The position numbers and the translations under genes are program-made. Positions 41,606 to 50,569 of a stretch of DNA of 64,000 nt are shown piece by piece; positions within the stretch are counted from its first letter, which is position 1; the number at the start of each line of letters is the position of its first letter. The DNA comes from Halorussus salinus (GTDB lineage: Archaea > Halobacteriota > Halobacteria > Halobacteriales > Haladaptataceae): the NCBI RefSeq assembly GCF_004765815.2, contig NZ_ML974127.1, forward strand, positions 317,300 to 381,299, given 5' to 3'. A model generated the notes under the pieces. The model saw only the letters and a program-made list of their open reading frames with translations, had not been told where the DNA came from and searched no databases.

Positions 41606-42051
41606 GTGAGTCGTATTCCCTTAGGCGGTAGCGAGGAGACACACGTGATTTTCGTTGGTGATGTCCGTACTCACCTCGCTTCGCTCGGCGCTACCGACCA
41701 ACGTGACGTACTCAAGAAGTTACACGACATCGTTAGTTCCGAAGCACCTCCCAGCGCGTTCGTCTACGAAAAATACAGAACATCGAGGTGCTGAAGTTCA
41801 GCGAAAAAGGACGGATCTACTCCAAGACCGTCGAGAACATCCCGAAAGAAAACACGAGCTATCACGTAATTTACGTCCTCTACGTCGATTCAGACCACGA
41901 GTACGCCCAATCGGACCTCGCCGAATACAACGCAGCGGCACAGGAGAAACTGGATATCGCCACGAAGTTGGGGGACCTGAACGACGTGGAGCGGTACCTC
42001 GATAGGCGAAACTCGCTCGACGAGAGTGATTTGCTCGACTTGTTGGACTGA
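41606..42051 (+). pseudogene. Toxin-like (RelE/ParE-fold) gene split by a -1 frameshift
   Basis: A GTG-initiated frame from 41606 runs to a TGA at 41792-41794. The frame one base back continues without stop to TGA 42049-42051. They join at an A5 run (41769-41773): one extra A, or -1 slippage there, gives YEKIQNIEVLKFSEKGR and one continuous 148-residue protein. The second half has a RelE-like strand pattern (SEKGRIYSKTV ... SYHVIYVLYVDSDHEY). So the gene is either inactivated, read by programmed slippage, or affected by a sequencing error. The stop abuts the convergent gene's stop with no spacer. Confidence 0.65.
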
Positions 42052-43377
42052 CTACTCTCGAACCCGAACCCCCCGCCACCGAGCGCCTTCCACGAGCGCG
42101 CCGACCAGCGAGACGACGGCCACGAGGAGCCACAGGACTTGTCGCCCGGCCCACGCTGGCAGGACGTACTTCGAGATGGCGACGACGTAGCCGACGTAGC
42201 GGTCGAGCAGCGACTCCCGGCCGCCGTCGGCCAGATTCGCGTCGGTCGCGGTCGGCCGGTCGTGGGACCCTTCGGCGCGGGTTCCGTCGCCCCACTCGGC
42301 GGGCAGGCGGTCGGCCTCGTAGGGGAGACCGCCGGTCTCGACCGCCCAGACGATTTCGCCCTCGTCGCTCACTTCGACCACGCGGTCGTTGTACGAGTCG
42401 GCGACGAGCGTGTGGCCGTTCGGCAGGCGGTCGGCGTCACGGGGCCAGTCGAGGGTCGCGCTCCCGCCGAACTGCCAGACGACCTCGCCCGACGAGTTCA
42501 ACTCGACCACGCGGTCGTGTTCGCTGTCGGCGACCAGCAGGTGGTCGTCGGCGAGGCGGTCGGGGTTGTGCTGTTCGTACAGCACGTCACCCTTCCCGGC
42601 GAACCGGTTCGGGCCGACGACCGGTTCGACGCTGACCGACCGCTCGCCCGGCGTCGAACCGTTCTCGACGTGAAGTTCGATTACCGTGTCGAAGTTCCGG
42701 AGGCTGACCTGAAACACGCCGGGCCGGAGTCGGTCCACGTCGTTCATGTGGGTCCAGTCGCTCTCCGGACCCATCCGGTCGGGCATGTCGTAGGTCTGGG
42801 TGGCGTTCCACTGCCAGACGATTTCCTTCTCGCGGTTCACGGCGAACACGCGGTCGTTGCCCATGTCCACCATGACCCATCTCTCCTCACCGTCAACCGT
42901 GTAGTGGTCGGCGTCGTGGAGTTCGTGTTCGTGGAGTTCCACGTCGTACCACGAGTAGTTCCACACCACCTCGTTGCTCGACTGTTCGACTATCCGAAGA
43001 CTGTTTTCGACGCAGTTGGGGAACCCGTCGTTGCGGTAGCGGTCGGGGCAGTTCCGGTCGGCGATTTCGGTCGCCGAAGAGACCTGCACGCGGTCGGGAC
43101 CCAGCGCCTCCACGTCGAACACGTCGTCGGGGTCGGCGTACTCCCAGACGATTTCGCCCTCCGGGGTGAGTTCGACGGCTTTCCCCTCGTGTTTGTACCC
43201 CTGTAGCGCGACGAGGGTGTTGGTCTCGGGCGACTCCTCGGTGACTGTCAGGCGCGGTTGGTCGGGGGCGGCCAGCACGCCGACGGTCGCGATCGCGATG
43301 CTGAGGACCGCGAGACACGCGAGGAGCTTTGCACGGCGCTCGGACCCGGTACCGAGCCAGTCGGGAAGACGTGTCAC
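42052..43377 (-). CDS. Membrane-anchored arylsulfotransferase (ASST)-like beta-propeller protein
   Basis: 441 residues. N-terminal membrane anchor (LLACLAVLSIAIATVGVLA), then repeated blades of the form GEIVWEYADPDD, NEVVWNYSWYDV, KEIVWQWNATQ, GEVVWQFGGSATLDWPRDADRLPNGHTLVADS. This is the ASST-type propeller. A C-terminal membrane segment (VLWLLVAVVSLVGALVEG) follows. Whether it transfers sulfate is doubtful: the catalytic His cannot be placed with certainty. Start GTG 43377. Confidence 0.85.
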   Translation of the reverse strand: MTRLPDWLGTGSERRAKLLACLAVLSIAIATVGVLAAPDQPRLTVTEESPETNTLVALQGYKHEGKAVELTPEGEIVWEYADPDDVFDVEALGPDRVQVSSATEIADRNCPDRYRNDGFPNCVENSLRIVEQSSNEVVWNYSWYDVELHEHELHDADHYTVDGEERWVMVDMGNDRVFAVNREKEIVWQWNATQTYDMPDRMGPESDWTHMNDVDRLRPGVFQVSLRNFDTVIELHVENGSTPGERSVSVEPVVGPNRFAGKGDVLYEQHNPDRLADDHLLVADSEHDRVVELNSSGEVVWQFGGSATLDWPRDADRLPNGHTLVADSYNDRVVEVSDEGEIVWAVETGGLPYEADRLPAEWGDGTRAEGSHDRPTATDANLADGGRESLLDRYVGYVVAISKYVLPAWAGRQVLWLLVAVVSLVGALVEGARWRGVRVRE

Positions 43378-43465
43378 TGCGTGGGGCTATGAGTCCGTTG
43401 ACGAAAACGGTTCGGTTCCGCGCTCGGGGTATCAGCATCCGGCGAGAGAGGCAACCTCGACCGAA

Positions 43466-45280
43466 TCAGGGCGCGTAGTAGTACTCGCCTTCCTTCTTCT
43501 GCTCGCGGTCCAACTGGCTCCCCGGCTTGTTGATGCGCGGGCGGCCGACGTTCTCGTCGCGCCGGAAGGTGATGTCGAGGTTGGCGAGGAAGTCGTTCAT
43601 CCCCTCGCGCATCCCCTTCGGTTCGCTGGCGTGACCGCTGACCGCGGGTTCGCCGTCGAAGACCATCAGGCGGTCGGCCAGCAGGTCTATCATGTAGATG
43701 TCGTGGTCGATGACCATGACCGTCGCGTCCTGCTGTTCGGCGAACCGGCGGATGGCGTTGGTCGCGCGGACTCGCTGTTCCACGTCGAGGTACGCCGAGG
43801 GTTCGTCCAGCAGGTAGAGGTCCGCGGACTCCGAGAGGCAGGCCGCGATGGCCACGCGCTGGCGCTCGCCGCCCGAGAGGTCCGTGAGCTGTTGCTCCAT
43901 GATGCGCTCCAGTTGGAGCGGTTGGGCGATTTCGGTGTTCCAGTACGACGAGCCGACCCGGTCGGTGATCGAGCGCAGGAAGCTGTCGGTCCGCATCGGC
44001 TGGTCGATTTCGATGTACTGGGGCTTGTACGCGATGTCCAAATCGAAGTCGGCCTCGCCCTCGTCGGGTTCGAGACGGCCCGCCAGCAGTTGCGCGAACG
44101 TCGATTTCCCGATGCCGTTCGGGCCGACGATGCCCAACACTTCGTTCTCTCGAATCTTGCCGCCCTCGACCTCCAACTCGAACTCGCCCTCGCCGTAGGA
44201 CTTCGAGATGGTCGGGTAGTCCACGAGCGTATCGGCCCGCGTCACCTGCCGAGGAGCGTGTTCCTCGAACTCGATGGCGTCGGGTCGGATACGCATGTTC
44301 TCGTTCTGGAGGTACCCCTTGAGGTACTCGTTGATGCCGTTCCGGACGGATTTGGGCGAGGTGATGACACCGTACGCGCCGGGTTCACCGTACGCGACGT
44401 GGAGGTTGTCCGCCACCAAGTCGAGGATGGCGAGGTCGTGTTCGACCACCAGCATCGACTTGCCGTGTTCCTCGGCCATCTCCTGAATCAGACGCGCGGC
44501 CTTCACGCGCTGGCTGATGTCGAGGTACGGCGTAATCTCGTCGATAAAGTAGAAGTCCACGTCGCGGGCGAGACACGCCACCAGCGCGACGCGCTGGAGT
44601 TCGCCGCCCGACAGGCTGTCGATGTCTTGGTCCACGACGTGTTCGATGTCGAGTCGTTCGAGCAGGTCGTCCAAGACGCCCCGCTCGTCGGTCTGCTCCA
44701 GCAGTTGGGCGGTCGGACCGCCGAACTGGTCGGGAATCTTGTCCACGTACTGGGGCTTGCGCGCGACGCTGACCTCGCCGTCGCGCACGTCCGCGAGGTA
44801 GTCCTGCAACTCCGTGCCGCGGTAGGCGTCTAACACCGCGTCCCACCCCGGCGGGTCGGCGTGCTGGCCGAGGTTCGGCGCGAGTTCGCCCGCCAGAATC
44901 TTGACCGCGGTGGTCTTCCCGATGCCGTTCGGCCCGAGGATGCCCGTGACCTGCCCCTCCAGCGGGACCGGCAGACCGTACAGCGAGAAGGCGTTCTCGC
45001 CGTAGCGGTGGACCGGGTCGTCCTCCAACTCTTGGGGGAGGTTGATAATCTCGATGGCGTCGAAGGGACACTTCTCGACGCAGATGCCGCAGGTCTCGCC
45101 GAGGCAGATCTCCTCGCTGATGTGTACTTGGTCGGGGTCGCCCTCGTCGGCGTCGTCACCGCGCAGGGTGATACACTCCTTGCCGGTCCGGTTGGGCGGG
45201 CAGTAGTTCTTACACTCGTAACTGCACCGGTCCGGTTGACACCGCTCTAAGTCCACGACCGCGATACTGTCGTCCGCCAT
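43466..45280 (-). CDS. abce1: Ribosome recycling ATPase ABCE1/Rli1
   Basis: 604 residues. The N-terminal Fe-S domain (C14, C19, C23, C27 and a second set in CLGETCGICVEKCPF) precedes two ABC domains: Walker A GPNGIGKTT (about 117-125) and GPNGIGKST (about 385-393), signatures LSGGELQRVA and LSGGERQRVA. ABCE1 splits terminated ribosomes in archaea and eukaryotes. Preceded by the EMC6-like gene with a 3-base gap, so they are likely co-transcribed. Confidence 0.98.
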   Translation of the reverse strand: MADDSIAVVDLERCQPDRCSYECKNYCPPNRTGKECITLRGDDADEGDPDQVHISEEICLGETCGICVEKCPFDAIEIINLPQELEDDPVHRYGENAFSLYGLPVPLEGQVTGILGPNGIGKTTAVKILAGELAPNLGQHADPPGWDAVLDAYRGTELQDYLADVRDGEVSVARKPQYVDKIPDQFGGPTAQLLEQTDERGVLDDLLERLDIEHVVDQDIDSLSGGELQRVALVACLARDVDFYFIDEITPYLDISQRVKAARLIQEMAEEHGKSMLVVEHDLAILDLVADNLHVAYGEPGAYGVITSPKSVRNGINEYLKGYLQNENMRIRPDAIEFEEHAPRQVTRADTLVDYPTISKSYGEGEFELEVEGGKIRENEVLGIVGPNGIGKSTFAQLLAGRLEPDEGEADFDLDIAYKPQYIEIDQPMRTDSFLRSITDRVGSSYWNTEIAQPLQLERIMEQQLTDLSGGERQRVAIAACLSESADLYLLDEPSAYLDVEQRVRATNAIRRFAEQQDATVMVIDHDIYMIDLLADRLMVFDGEPAVSGHASEPKGMREGMNDFLANLDITFRRDENVGRPRINKPGSQLDREQKKEGEYYYAP

Positions 45281-45283
45281 GAG

Positions 45284-45592
45284 TTAGAAGGTGACTCCGT
45301 TCGTCAGCAGAATCGTCCACGTCACGAACCACATCGAGAACGTCATGAACAGCACGTAGAGGTGGTCTTTCGTGGAGAAGTCCTCCACGTCGATGCCCAT
45401 CACTTGGAGGACCGGCAACTGGACGAAGACGAACCCCGCCACGATTGCCAGTCCGAGTTGGTCTTTGGCCGCGGCCCCGAGGAACGCGGCGGAGACGAAC
45501 GCCGCCGCGACGCCAGCGAGCGTGGCGACTGCCGTCACCGTCACGCCCCTGACGTGGGAAGACCGCCGCTCGGATACCTGTTCGGTCGCCAT
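45284..45592 (-). CDS. EMC6-like small membrane protein
   Basis: 102 residues, three membrane segments (VTAVATLAGVAAAFVSAAFL, LGLAIVAGFVFVQLPVLQVM, LYVLFMTFSMWFVTWTILL). The end STKDHLYVLFMTFSMWFVTW is the pattern of archaeal EMC6 homologues, which in eukaryotes belong to the ER membrane insertase complex. It stands three bases upstream of the ABCE1 gene, linking membrane biogenesis with translation. The start at ATG 45592 is preferred over 45643. Confidence 0.78.
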   Translation of the reverse strand: MATEQVSERRSSHVRGVTVTAVATLAGVAAAFVSAAFLGAAAKDQLGLAIVAGFVFVQLPVLQVMGIDVEDFSTKDHLYVLFMTFSMWFVTWTILLTNGVTF

Positions 45593-45754
45593 GCGTGACG
45601 TTGAGGGACCCGAGTTGAAGGCCTTTTTGTTACGCGCGGACAACTCGACGCGACCGACCCGCTCGAACGCGACCGCTCGACTACTGGTCAGACATCCGAC
45701 AGTGCCAGTCGTTCTCAGTACTTTTATGCTCGTCGCGTGTTTCGATTCGTAACG

Positions 45755-46036
45755 ATGGCAACTCAGTCCGAGTTAGAGGACATCGACGACCTGCCGCCGA
45801 GCGCGAAACTGGTCTTCAAGGTACTCGAATACAAGGGTGCGCTCACCCAGAAGGAAATCGTCGAGGAATCGATGCTGTCGGCGCGTACGGTCCGGTACGC
45901 GCTCGAACGACTCGAAGAACTGGAGGTAGTCGAGGAGGACGTGTACTTCGCCGACGCCCGCCAGAACCTCTACGAAATCGACGTGTCCTGTGACACGTCG
46001 GCCGACTGCACCGACGCGCAGAACTGCGCCGACTGA
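45755..46036 (+). CDS. Winged-helix transcription regulator with cysteine tail
   Basis: 93 residues. A MarR/TrmB-like winged helix (PPSAKLVFKVLEYKGALTQKEIVEES ... RTVRYALERLEELEVVEE) is followed by a short tail with three cysteines (SCDTSADCTDAQNC), which may sense redox or metal. A TTTTAT box (45722-45727) lies about 30 bases upstream. Target unknown. Confidence 0.88.
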   Translation: MATQSELEDIDDLPPSAKLVFKVLEYKGALTQKEIVEESMLSARTVRYALERLEELEVVEEDVYFADARQNLYEIDVSCDTSADCTDAQNCAD

Positions 46037-46073
46037 CTCGCTCGCGACCGTCGCGGGACGACTGGTTTTCGGG

Positions 46074-46832
46074 CTACTCCTCGAACCCCGACTGCATCCC
46101 CGCGTGGACGTAGGCCGCGAGGATGTCGCCGATGCGCGTGTCCGCGGTCCAGAGCGCGGTCTCCTCGAACGGTTCGGTATCGTCGTCGGCCCGAACCGAC
46201 AACAGCACCGTCGCGTCGTCCACCAGTAGCGTCCGCCCGGTGAACCCGCCGGTCCCCTCGCGCGACGCGACGACGACCCGAACCGGGTCGTCGGCGAACA
46301 GGTCGGCGACCCCCGACTCCTCGGTGACGACGAGGACGGACACGCCCTCCTCGGCGCGCGCTCGGAGCGCCGACGCGACCTGCTCGGCGAGGAGGTCCTC
46401 GCTTCCGGCGACCAGAATTACGCGCTCGGCGGCCTCTTCGACCAGCGACGCGACGCGCTCGTGGATGGAGTGGTGGCCGTGGAGGGTCGCCACGTCGCGC
46501 TCGTCGGCACGGTCGGCGTGTTCGTTCCGGACCGCTTCGAGGTTCTGGAAGGCGCGCTGGTGTTGGCGCTCGACGGCCTCGCGCAACTGCTCGCGGGCGG
46601 CCGCGAGGCTCACCGGCCGGTACTCCTTGGGCGAGGACTCGACGACCTCCACGAGTCCCCGACTCGCCAAGTCGTCGGCCGCGCCGTACACCTGCGACCG
46701 GGGCACGTCCGAGACTCGACTGACCGCTTGGGCGCTCCCGGTGCCGAGGCGCTGGAGCGCCACGAACACCTGCGCCTCGTAGTTCGACAGTCCGAGTTCC
46801 CGCAGGGCCTCGACCGCGTCGTGCGCGCTCAT
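46074..46832 (-). CDS. TrmB family transcriptional regulator
   Basis: 252 residues. N-terminal winged helix (ELGLSNYEAQVFVALQRLGTGSAQAVSRVSDVPRSQVYGAADDL), a coiled linker (QLREAVERQHQRAFQNLEAV), and a C-terminal PLD-like effector-binding domain (VILVAGSEDLL ... VLVVTEESGV). It is divergent from an RND exporter gene; a palindrome between them is the probable operator. The likely role is ligand-controlled repression of the exporter. Start ATG 46832. Confidence 0.92.
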   Translation of the reverse strand: MSAHDAVEALRELGLSNYEAQVFVALQRLGTGSAQAVSRVSDVPRSQVYGAADDLASRGLVEVVESSPKEYRPVSLAAAREQLREAVERQHQRAFQNLEAVRNEHADRADERDVATLHGHHSIHERVASLVEEAAERVILVAGSEDLLAEQVASALRARAEEGVSVLVVTEESGVADLFADDPVRVVVASREGTGGFTGRTLLVDDATVLLSVRADDDTEPFEETALWTADTRIGDILAAYVHAGMQSGFEE

Positions 46833-46902
46833 CTCGTCTCTGGTCTGTGTGGAGGCGCTCCTCGTGATTAAGGGATTTCGGGTCGCCCGGAGCGACGTGT
46901 TA

Positions 46903-46918
46903 TTGTAGAAATCTACAA
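46903..46918. promoter_or_regulatory. Palindromic operator TTGTAGAAATCTACAA
   Basis: Perfect 16-base palindrome with 6-bp arms and an AAAT centre, or 7-bp arms with an AA centre. It ends four bases before the TATA box (46922-46927) of the RND gene, covering its BRE position, and lies in the divergent promoter of the TrmB-type regulator. Inferred binding site of that regulator. Confidence 0.65.
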
Positions 46919-46921
46919 CCA

Positions 46922-46927
46922 TTTATA
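46922..46927 (+). promoter_or_regulatory. TATA box TTTATA for the RND exporter gene
   Basis: About 30 bases before ATG 46955, directly downstream of the palindrome. Confidence 0.6.
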
Positions 46928-46954
46928 CTATGAGCGCGAACCTCCCGAGCAACG

Positions 46955-49546
46955 ATGGGTTTCGCCGACAGATACGCCGACGCGCTGACGACGTACAGCA
47001 AGGTCGTCCTCGCGGTTCTCCTCGTCTCGACCGCCGCGGTCGGGTACGGTGCCGCGAACATCGACGCCGGACTGACAATCGCCAGCTTCGGGAGCGATTC
47101 GACCGAAGCCCAGAAACTCGACTACCTCCAGTCGAACTTCACCACCGGCGACGAGAACACCTCCGTCGCACAGGTCGTCGTCCGAGGAGACGACGTGTTG
47201 ACCAAGGAGTCGCTAATCGAGACGCTCAGGCTCCAACAGCGACTCCGGGAGAACGAGACGGTGAACGCGACGCTCCGCGAGGGACAATCGACGGTCGGCC
47301 TCTCGAACCTCGTGGCGACCGCCGCGATGCGACAGGAGCGGTCGTCCGGCGGTGACTCGAACGCGACCGGCGCTGGCGCGCCGCCTGCCAGACCGCCGTC
47401 GCTGGACGCCCAAATCGCGCAACTGGAGTCGATGTCCCAGTCGGAAATCGACCGCGTTCTCCTGACCGTCTTGAACCCCGACCGAACCGCCGCGGGACCG
47501 GTGGACCCCTTCACCCTGCTGGCGACCGACTACGAACCGGGGACGACCACCGCCTCCGCGCGCGTCGTCTTCGTCTTCCAACAAGCCGACTCGTCGGGCG
47601 ACGCCCTCTCCGACGAGATAATCGCGGCCCAACTCGCCACCCAGACCATCGCCGACCGGACGGTCGAATCGACCGACGCGTTCGTCTTCGGCGCGGGCAT
47701 CGTGGACGAGGAGTCCGGGCGGGCGACCGGCGAGAGCTTCGCGGTCATCACGCCCTTCGCGTTCCTGTTGGTCGTCGGGGTCCTGTTCGTCGCCTATCGG
47801 GACCTCGTGGACGTGATTCTCGGCCTCGCCGGGACCCTGCTGGTCCTCGTCTGGATGGGCGGGTTCATGGGGTGGGCCGGAATCGGCGTGACCCAGATTC
47901 TCATCGCGGTCCCGTTCCTCCTCATCGGTCTCTCCATCGACTACGCGCTCCACGTCGTGATGCGCTATCGGGAGGCCAGAGCCGACGCCCCCGAGCGCGC
48001 TCCCCGCGAGGCGATGCGGGCCGGACTCGCTGGCGTGACCGTCGCCTTGGCGGCGACCACCTTCACCACCGCGGTCGGGTTCACCTCGAACCTCGTCAGT
48101 CCCATCGAGTCAATCCGCCAGTTCGGTCTCGTCTCGGCGTTCGGCATCGTCTCGGCGTTCGTCGTCTTCGCCGGACTCCTGCCCGCGCTCAAACTCGAAC
48201 TCGACGGTCTCCTCGAACGGCTCGGGTTCGACCGCCGCAAGCGCGCGTTCGGCACCGGTACGAGCGCGGCCAACCGCCTGCTCGGAGTCGGCGCGACCGC
48301 GGCCCGCAAGCTTCCCGTCGCCATCGTCCTCGTCGCACTCGTGGCGAGCGCGGGCGGTGCCTACGCCGCCACCGACATCGACACCTCCATCAATCAGGTG
48401 GACTTCCTGCCGCGGGACTCTCCCGACTGGATGGACTCGCTGCCCGGCCCGCTCCGGCCGGGCGACTACGACCTCCGGGAGAACGTCGTCTACCTCAACG
48501 ACAACTTCGTCCAGTCGCGCGACCGCTCGCAGGCTCAGATACTCGTGGAAGGCCCGGTCGCGTCGCCGAACACGCTCGACCGGCTCGCGGCCGCCCGCGA
48601 GGAGATAAACCGGTCTTCGAGTGCCATCACGCTCGCCAGCGGGCGACCGAGCGTGGACGGCCCCATCTCTACGATTCGGCGCGTCTCGGCGCGGAACGAC
48701 TCGTTCGCGCAGGTGGTCGCCGAGCGCGACGCCGACGGCGACGGGATTCCCGACCGCGACCTCGAAGCGGTCTACGACGCGCTGTACGCCACGGCCCCCG
48801 ACGAGGCGGCCGCGGTCGTCTACCGCACCGACGACGGCGAGTATCGCGCGCTCCGCCTCGCGGTCGCCATCCGCGGCGGGGCCGACACTGGCACCGTCAC
48901 CAGCGAGATGCGGGCGGTCGCCGCGGTCGTCGAGACCGACAGCGACCTGACCGCGACCGCGACCGGGCAACCGATAATCAACGAAATCGTCCAGCAGGGC
49001 CTGCTCTCGACGCTTGTCCAGACGTTCCTCATCACGCTCGGAGTCATCGTCTCGTTTCTGACGGTCATCTTCTACCGGCGTTACGGCACCCTCTCGCTGG
49101 GCGCGGTCACGATGGTCCCGGTCGTCTTCGCGCTGAGTTGGATTCTCGGCGCGATGTACCTGCTCGGCATCCCGTTCAACACCGAGACGGCCATCATCGC
49201 CAGCATCGCCATCGGCATCGGCGTGGACTACGCCATCCACATCAGCGAGCGGTTCGTCGAGGAGTTGGCGAGGGCAGGGAGCGCGACCGCGGCGCTAGAG
49301 ACCACGCTGGCGGGGACCGGCGGCGCGCTACTGGCGAGCGCGGTCACGACCGCTGGCGGGTTCGGCGTCCTGCTGTTCGCGCTGGTGCCCTCGCTCCAGC
49401 GGTTCGGACTCGTCACGGGGACGACCATCGTGTTCGCGTTCCTCTCCAGCGTGGTGGTCCTGCCGAGTCTGCTGGTGCTGTGGTACCGCTATCTCGGCAC
49501 CGACACGCCGGTCGGCGAGGCGACGGTCGGCGCGACCGGCGACTAA
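46955..49546 (+). CDS. RND superfamily (MMPL/patched-type) exporter
   Basis: 863 residues. Two repeats, each with one N-terminal membrane helix, a large extracellular domain and five clustered helices (total about twelve). Typical segments: LLIGLSIDYALHVVMRYREA and ASIAIGIGVDYAIHISERFVEE, the D-Y-A-(I/L)-H motif of archaeal MMPL-like RND proteins. It probably exports lipids or hydrophobic compounds using ion gradients; the substrate is unknown. Transcription likely starts from the TATA at 46922 under control of the divergent TrmB-type protein. Confidence 0.94.
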   Translation: MGFADRYADALTTYSKVVLAVLLVSTAAVGYGAANIDAGLTIASFGSDSTEAQKLDYLQSNFTTGDENTSVAQVVVRGDDVLTKESLIETLRLQQRLRENETVNATLREGQSTVGLSNLVATAAMRQERSSGGDSNATGAGAPPARPPSLDAQIAQLESMSQSEIDRVLLTVLNPDRTAAGPVDPFTLLATDYEPGTTTASARVVFVFQQADSSGDALSDEIIAAQLATQTIADRTVESTDAFVFGAGIVDEESGRATGESFAVITPFAFLLVVGVLFVAYRDLVDVILGLAGTLLVLVWMGGFMGWAGIGVTQILIAVPFLLIGLSIDYALHVVMRYREARADAPERAPREAMRAGLAGVTVALAATTFTTAVGFTSNLVSPIESIRQFGLVSAFGIVSAFVVFAGLLPALKLELDGLLERLGFDRRKRAFGTGTSAANRLLGVGATAARKLPVAIVLVALVASAGGAYAATDIDTSINQVDFLPRDSPDWMDSLPGPLRPGDYDLRENVVYLNDNFVQSRDRSQAQILVEGPVASPNTLDRLAAAREEINRSSSAITLASGRPSVDGPISTIRRVSARNDSFAQVVAERDADGDGIPDRDLEAVYDALYATAPDEAAAVVYRTDDGEYRALRLAVAIRGGADTGTVTSEMRAVAAVVETDSDLTATATGQPIINEIVQQGLLSTLVQTFLITLGVIVSFLTVIFYRRYGTLSLGAVTMVPVVFALSWILGAMYLLGIPFNTETAIIASIAIGIGVDYAIHISERFVEELARAGSATAALETTLAGTGGALLASAVTTAGGFGVLLFALVPSLQRFGLVTGTTIVFAFLSSVVVLPSLLVLWYRYLGTDTPVGEATVGATGD

Positions 49547-49563
49547 CCGAGTCGGCGGACGGA

Positions 49564-50046
49564 TTACTGTCCGACGACGGAGGTCCGCCCGGTCAACTCG
49601 TCGGCCACCAGTTTGTAGAATTCGAGGTCGGTCGGGTCGCGGTCGTCGGGCCACGGACAGGCCGGGAACCACGCGTTCTCCGCGCACGCGACGTAGGCGT
49701 CGTCTATCTCGTCGTCGGGGACCGCCTCGATCGGACCGCGGACGACGACGCTCGTCCAATCGGGCGGTTCGACCTCGGGAACGAGGAGCGTCGCCCGTTC
49801 GGTCGCGTCGAGGTACGACATCTTCTCGCTTCGCTCGTCGGTCTGGAGGTGGAAGTAGACGGTCTCGTCGCCGTCGTACCCGAACGACATCGGAATCGAG
49901 TAGGCACACCCACCGTCCGCGAGCGTCAGGCATCCCCACCCCTTCCGTTCCAGAAAGGCACTCGCGGCGTCGGAACGCATCCGCACGTCGGACCATCTGT
50001 CGTCCGATACGCAGTCGTCGTCCTCTACGAACTCGTCGGTAGACAT
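49564..50046 (-). CDS. Pyridoxamine 5'-phosphate oxidase family (flavin-binding) protein
   Basis: 160 residues. Split-barrel pattern: FLERKGWGCLTLADGG ... AYSIPMSFGYDGDETVYFHLQTDERSEK ... SVVVRGPIEAVPDDE. This is the nitroimidazole-resistance/FMN-binding branch of the family; the true substrate is unknown. A TTATATAG box (50078-50085) sits about 30 bases upstream, flanked by two AGACACC copies. Convergent with the RND gene. Confidence 0.88.
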   Translation of the reverse strand: MSTDEFVEDDDCVSDDRWSDVRMRSDAASAFLERKGWGCLTLADGGCAYSIPMSFGYDGDETVYFHLQTDERSEKMSYLDATERATLLVPEVEPPDWTSVVVRGPIEAVPDDEIDDAYVACAENAWFPACPWPDDRDPTDLEFYKLVADELTGRTSVVGQ

Positions 50047-50297
50047 CGTTGGTGTCTGTCCATTGACGTACGGTGTCTATATAACCGGCATCCGATTCCA
50101 AGGAACTGAGAACAGAGCGTGCAGGCTGGTGCTGGCGACGAATCGTGACGGATTTTTTGTGAGGCGAGACGAATCGTCGGCGACGGCCGACTCCGAAAAA
50201 TATAGTGTATTTTAGGGGTGCCGTCGAAGCGGTCGCCGGGTAATCTATCCGCCCTGCAACCAGTATCGTTACGATGGACGCGTGACTGAAGACGAAC

Positions 50298-50519
50298 GTG
50301 ACCGAAGACGAGACGCCCCGCGAGGACCGTGACTCCTCGCGGTTGAAGGCGCAGGCCGACTCCTCCCGGACCGACCAAGAAATCGCCGGTGCGTACTACG
50401 ACGACGAAATATCCTACGAGCAGTTGCGCTCGCTCGTCGGCGACGAGAGGGCCGCCAACTTCCGCGTCCTGAAACGGCAGTTGGACGATGATCTGACCGA
50501 CGAACTCGCGGAACTGTAG
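50298..50519 (+). CDS. Small acidic protein
   Basis: 73 residues from GTG 50298. A charged start (TEDETPREDRDSSRL) precedes a helical part with DQEIAGAYYDDEISYEQLRSLVG, not unlike short tetramerising or SHOCT-type helices. It is convergent with the PINc-ATPase gene, 50 bases away. There is no cysteine or membrane segment. The gap before it (50047-50297) holds an unexplained AT-rich AAAATATAGTGTATTTTA tract. Function unknown. Confidence 0.72.
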   Translation: MTEDETPREDRDSSRLKAQADSSRTDQEIAGAYYDDEISYEQLRSLVGDERAANFRVLKRQLDDDLTDELAEL

Positions 50520-50569
50520 TCTCCTCGATGGGCCGACCTCGAATCGGGTCGGCCGAACGTCTGACCCCG

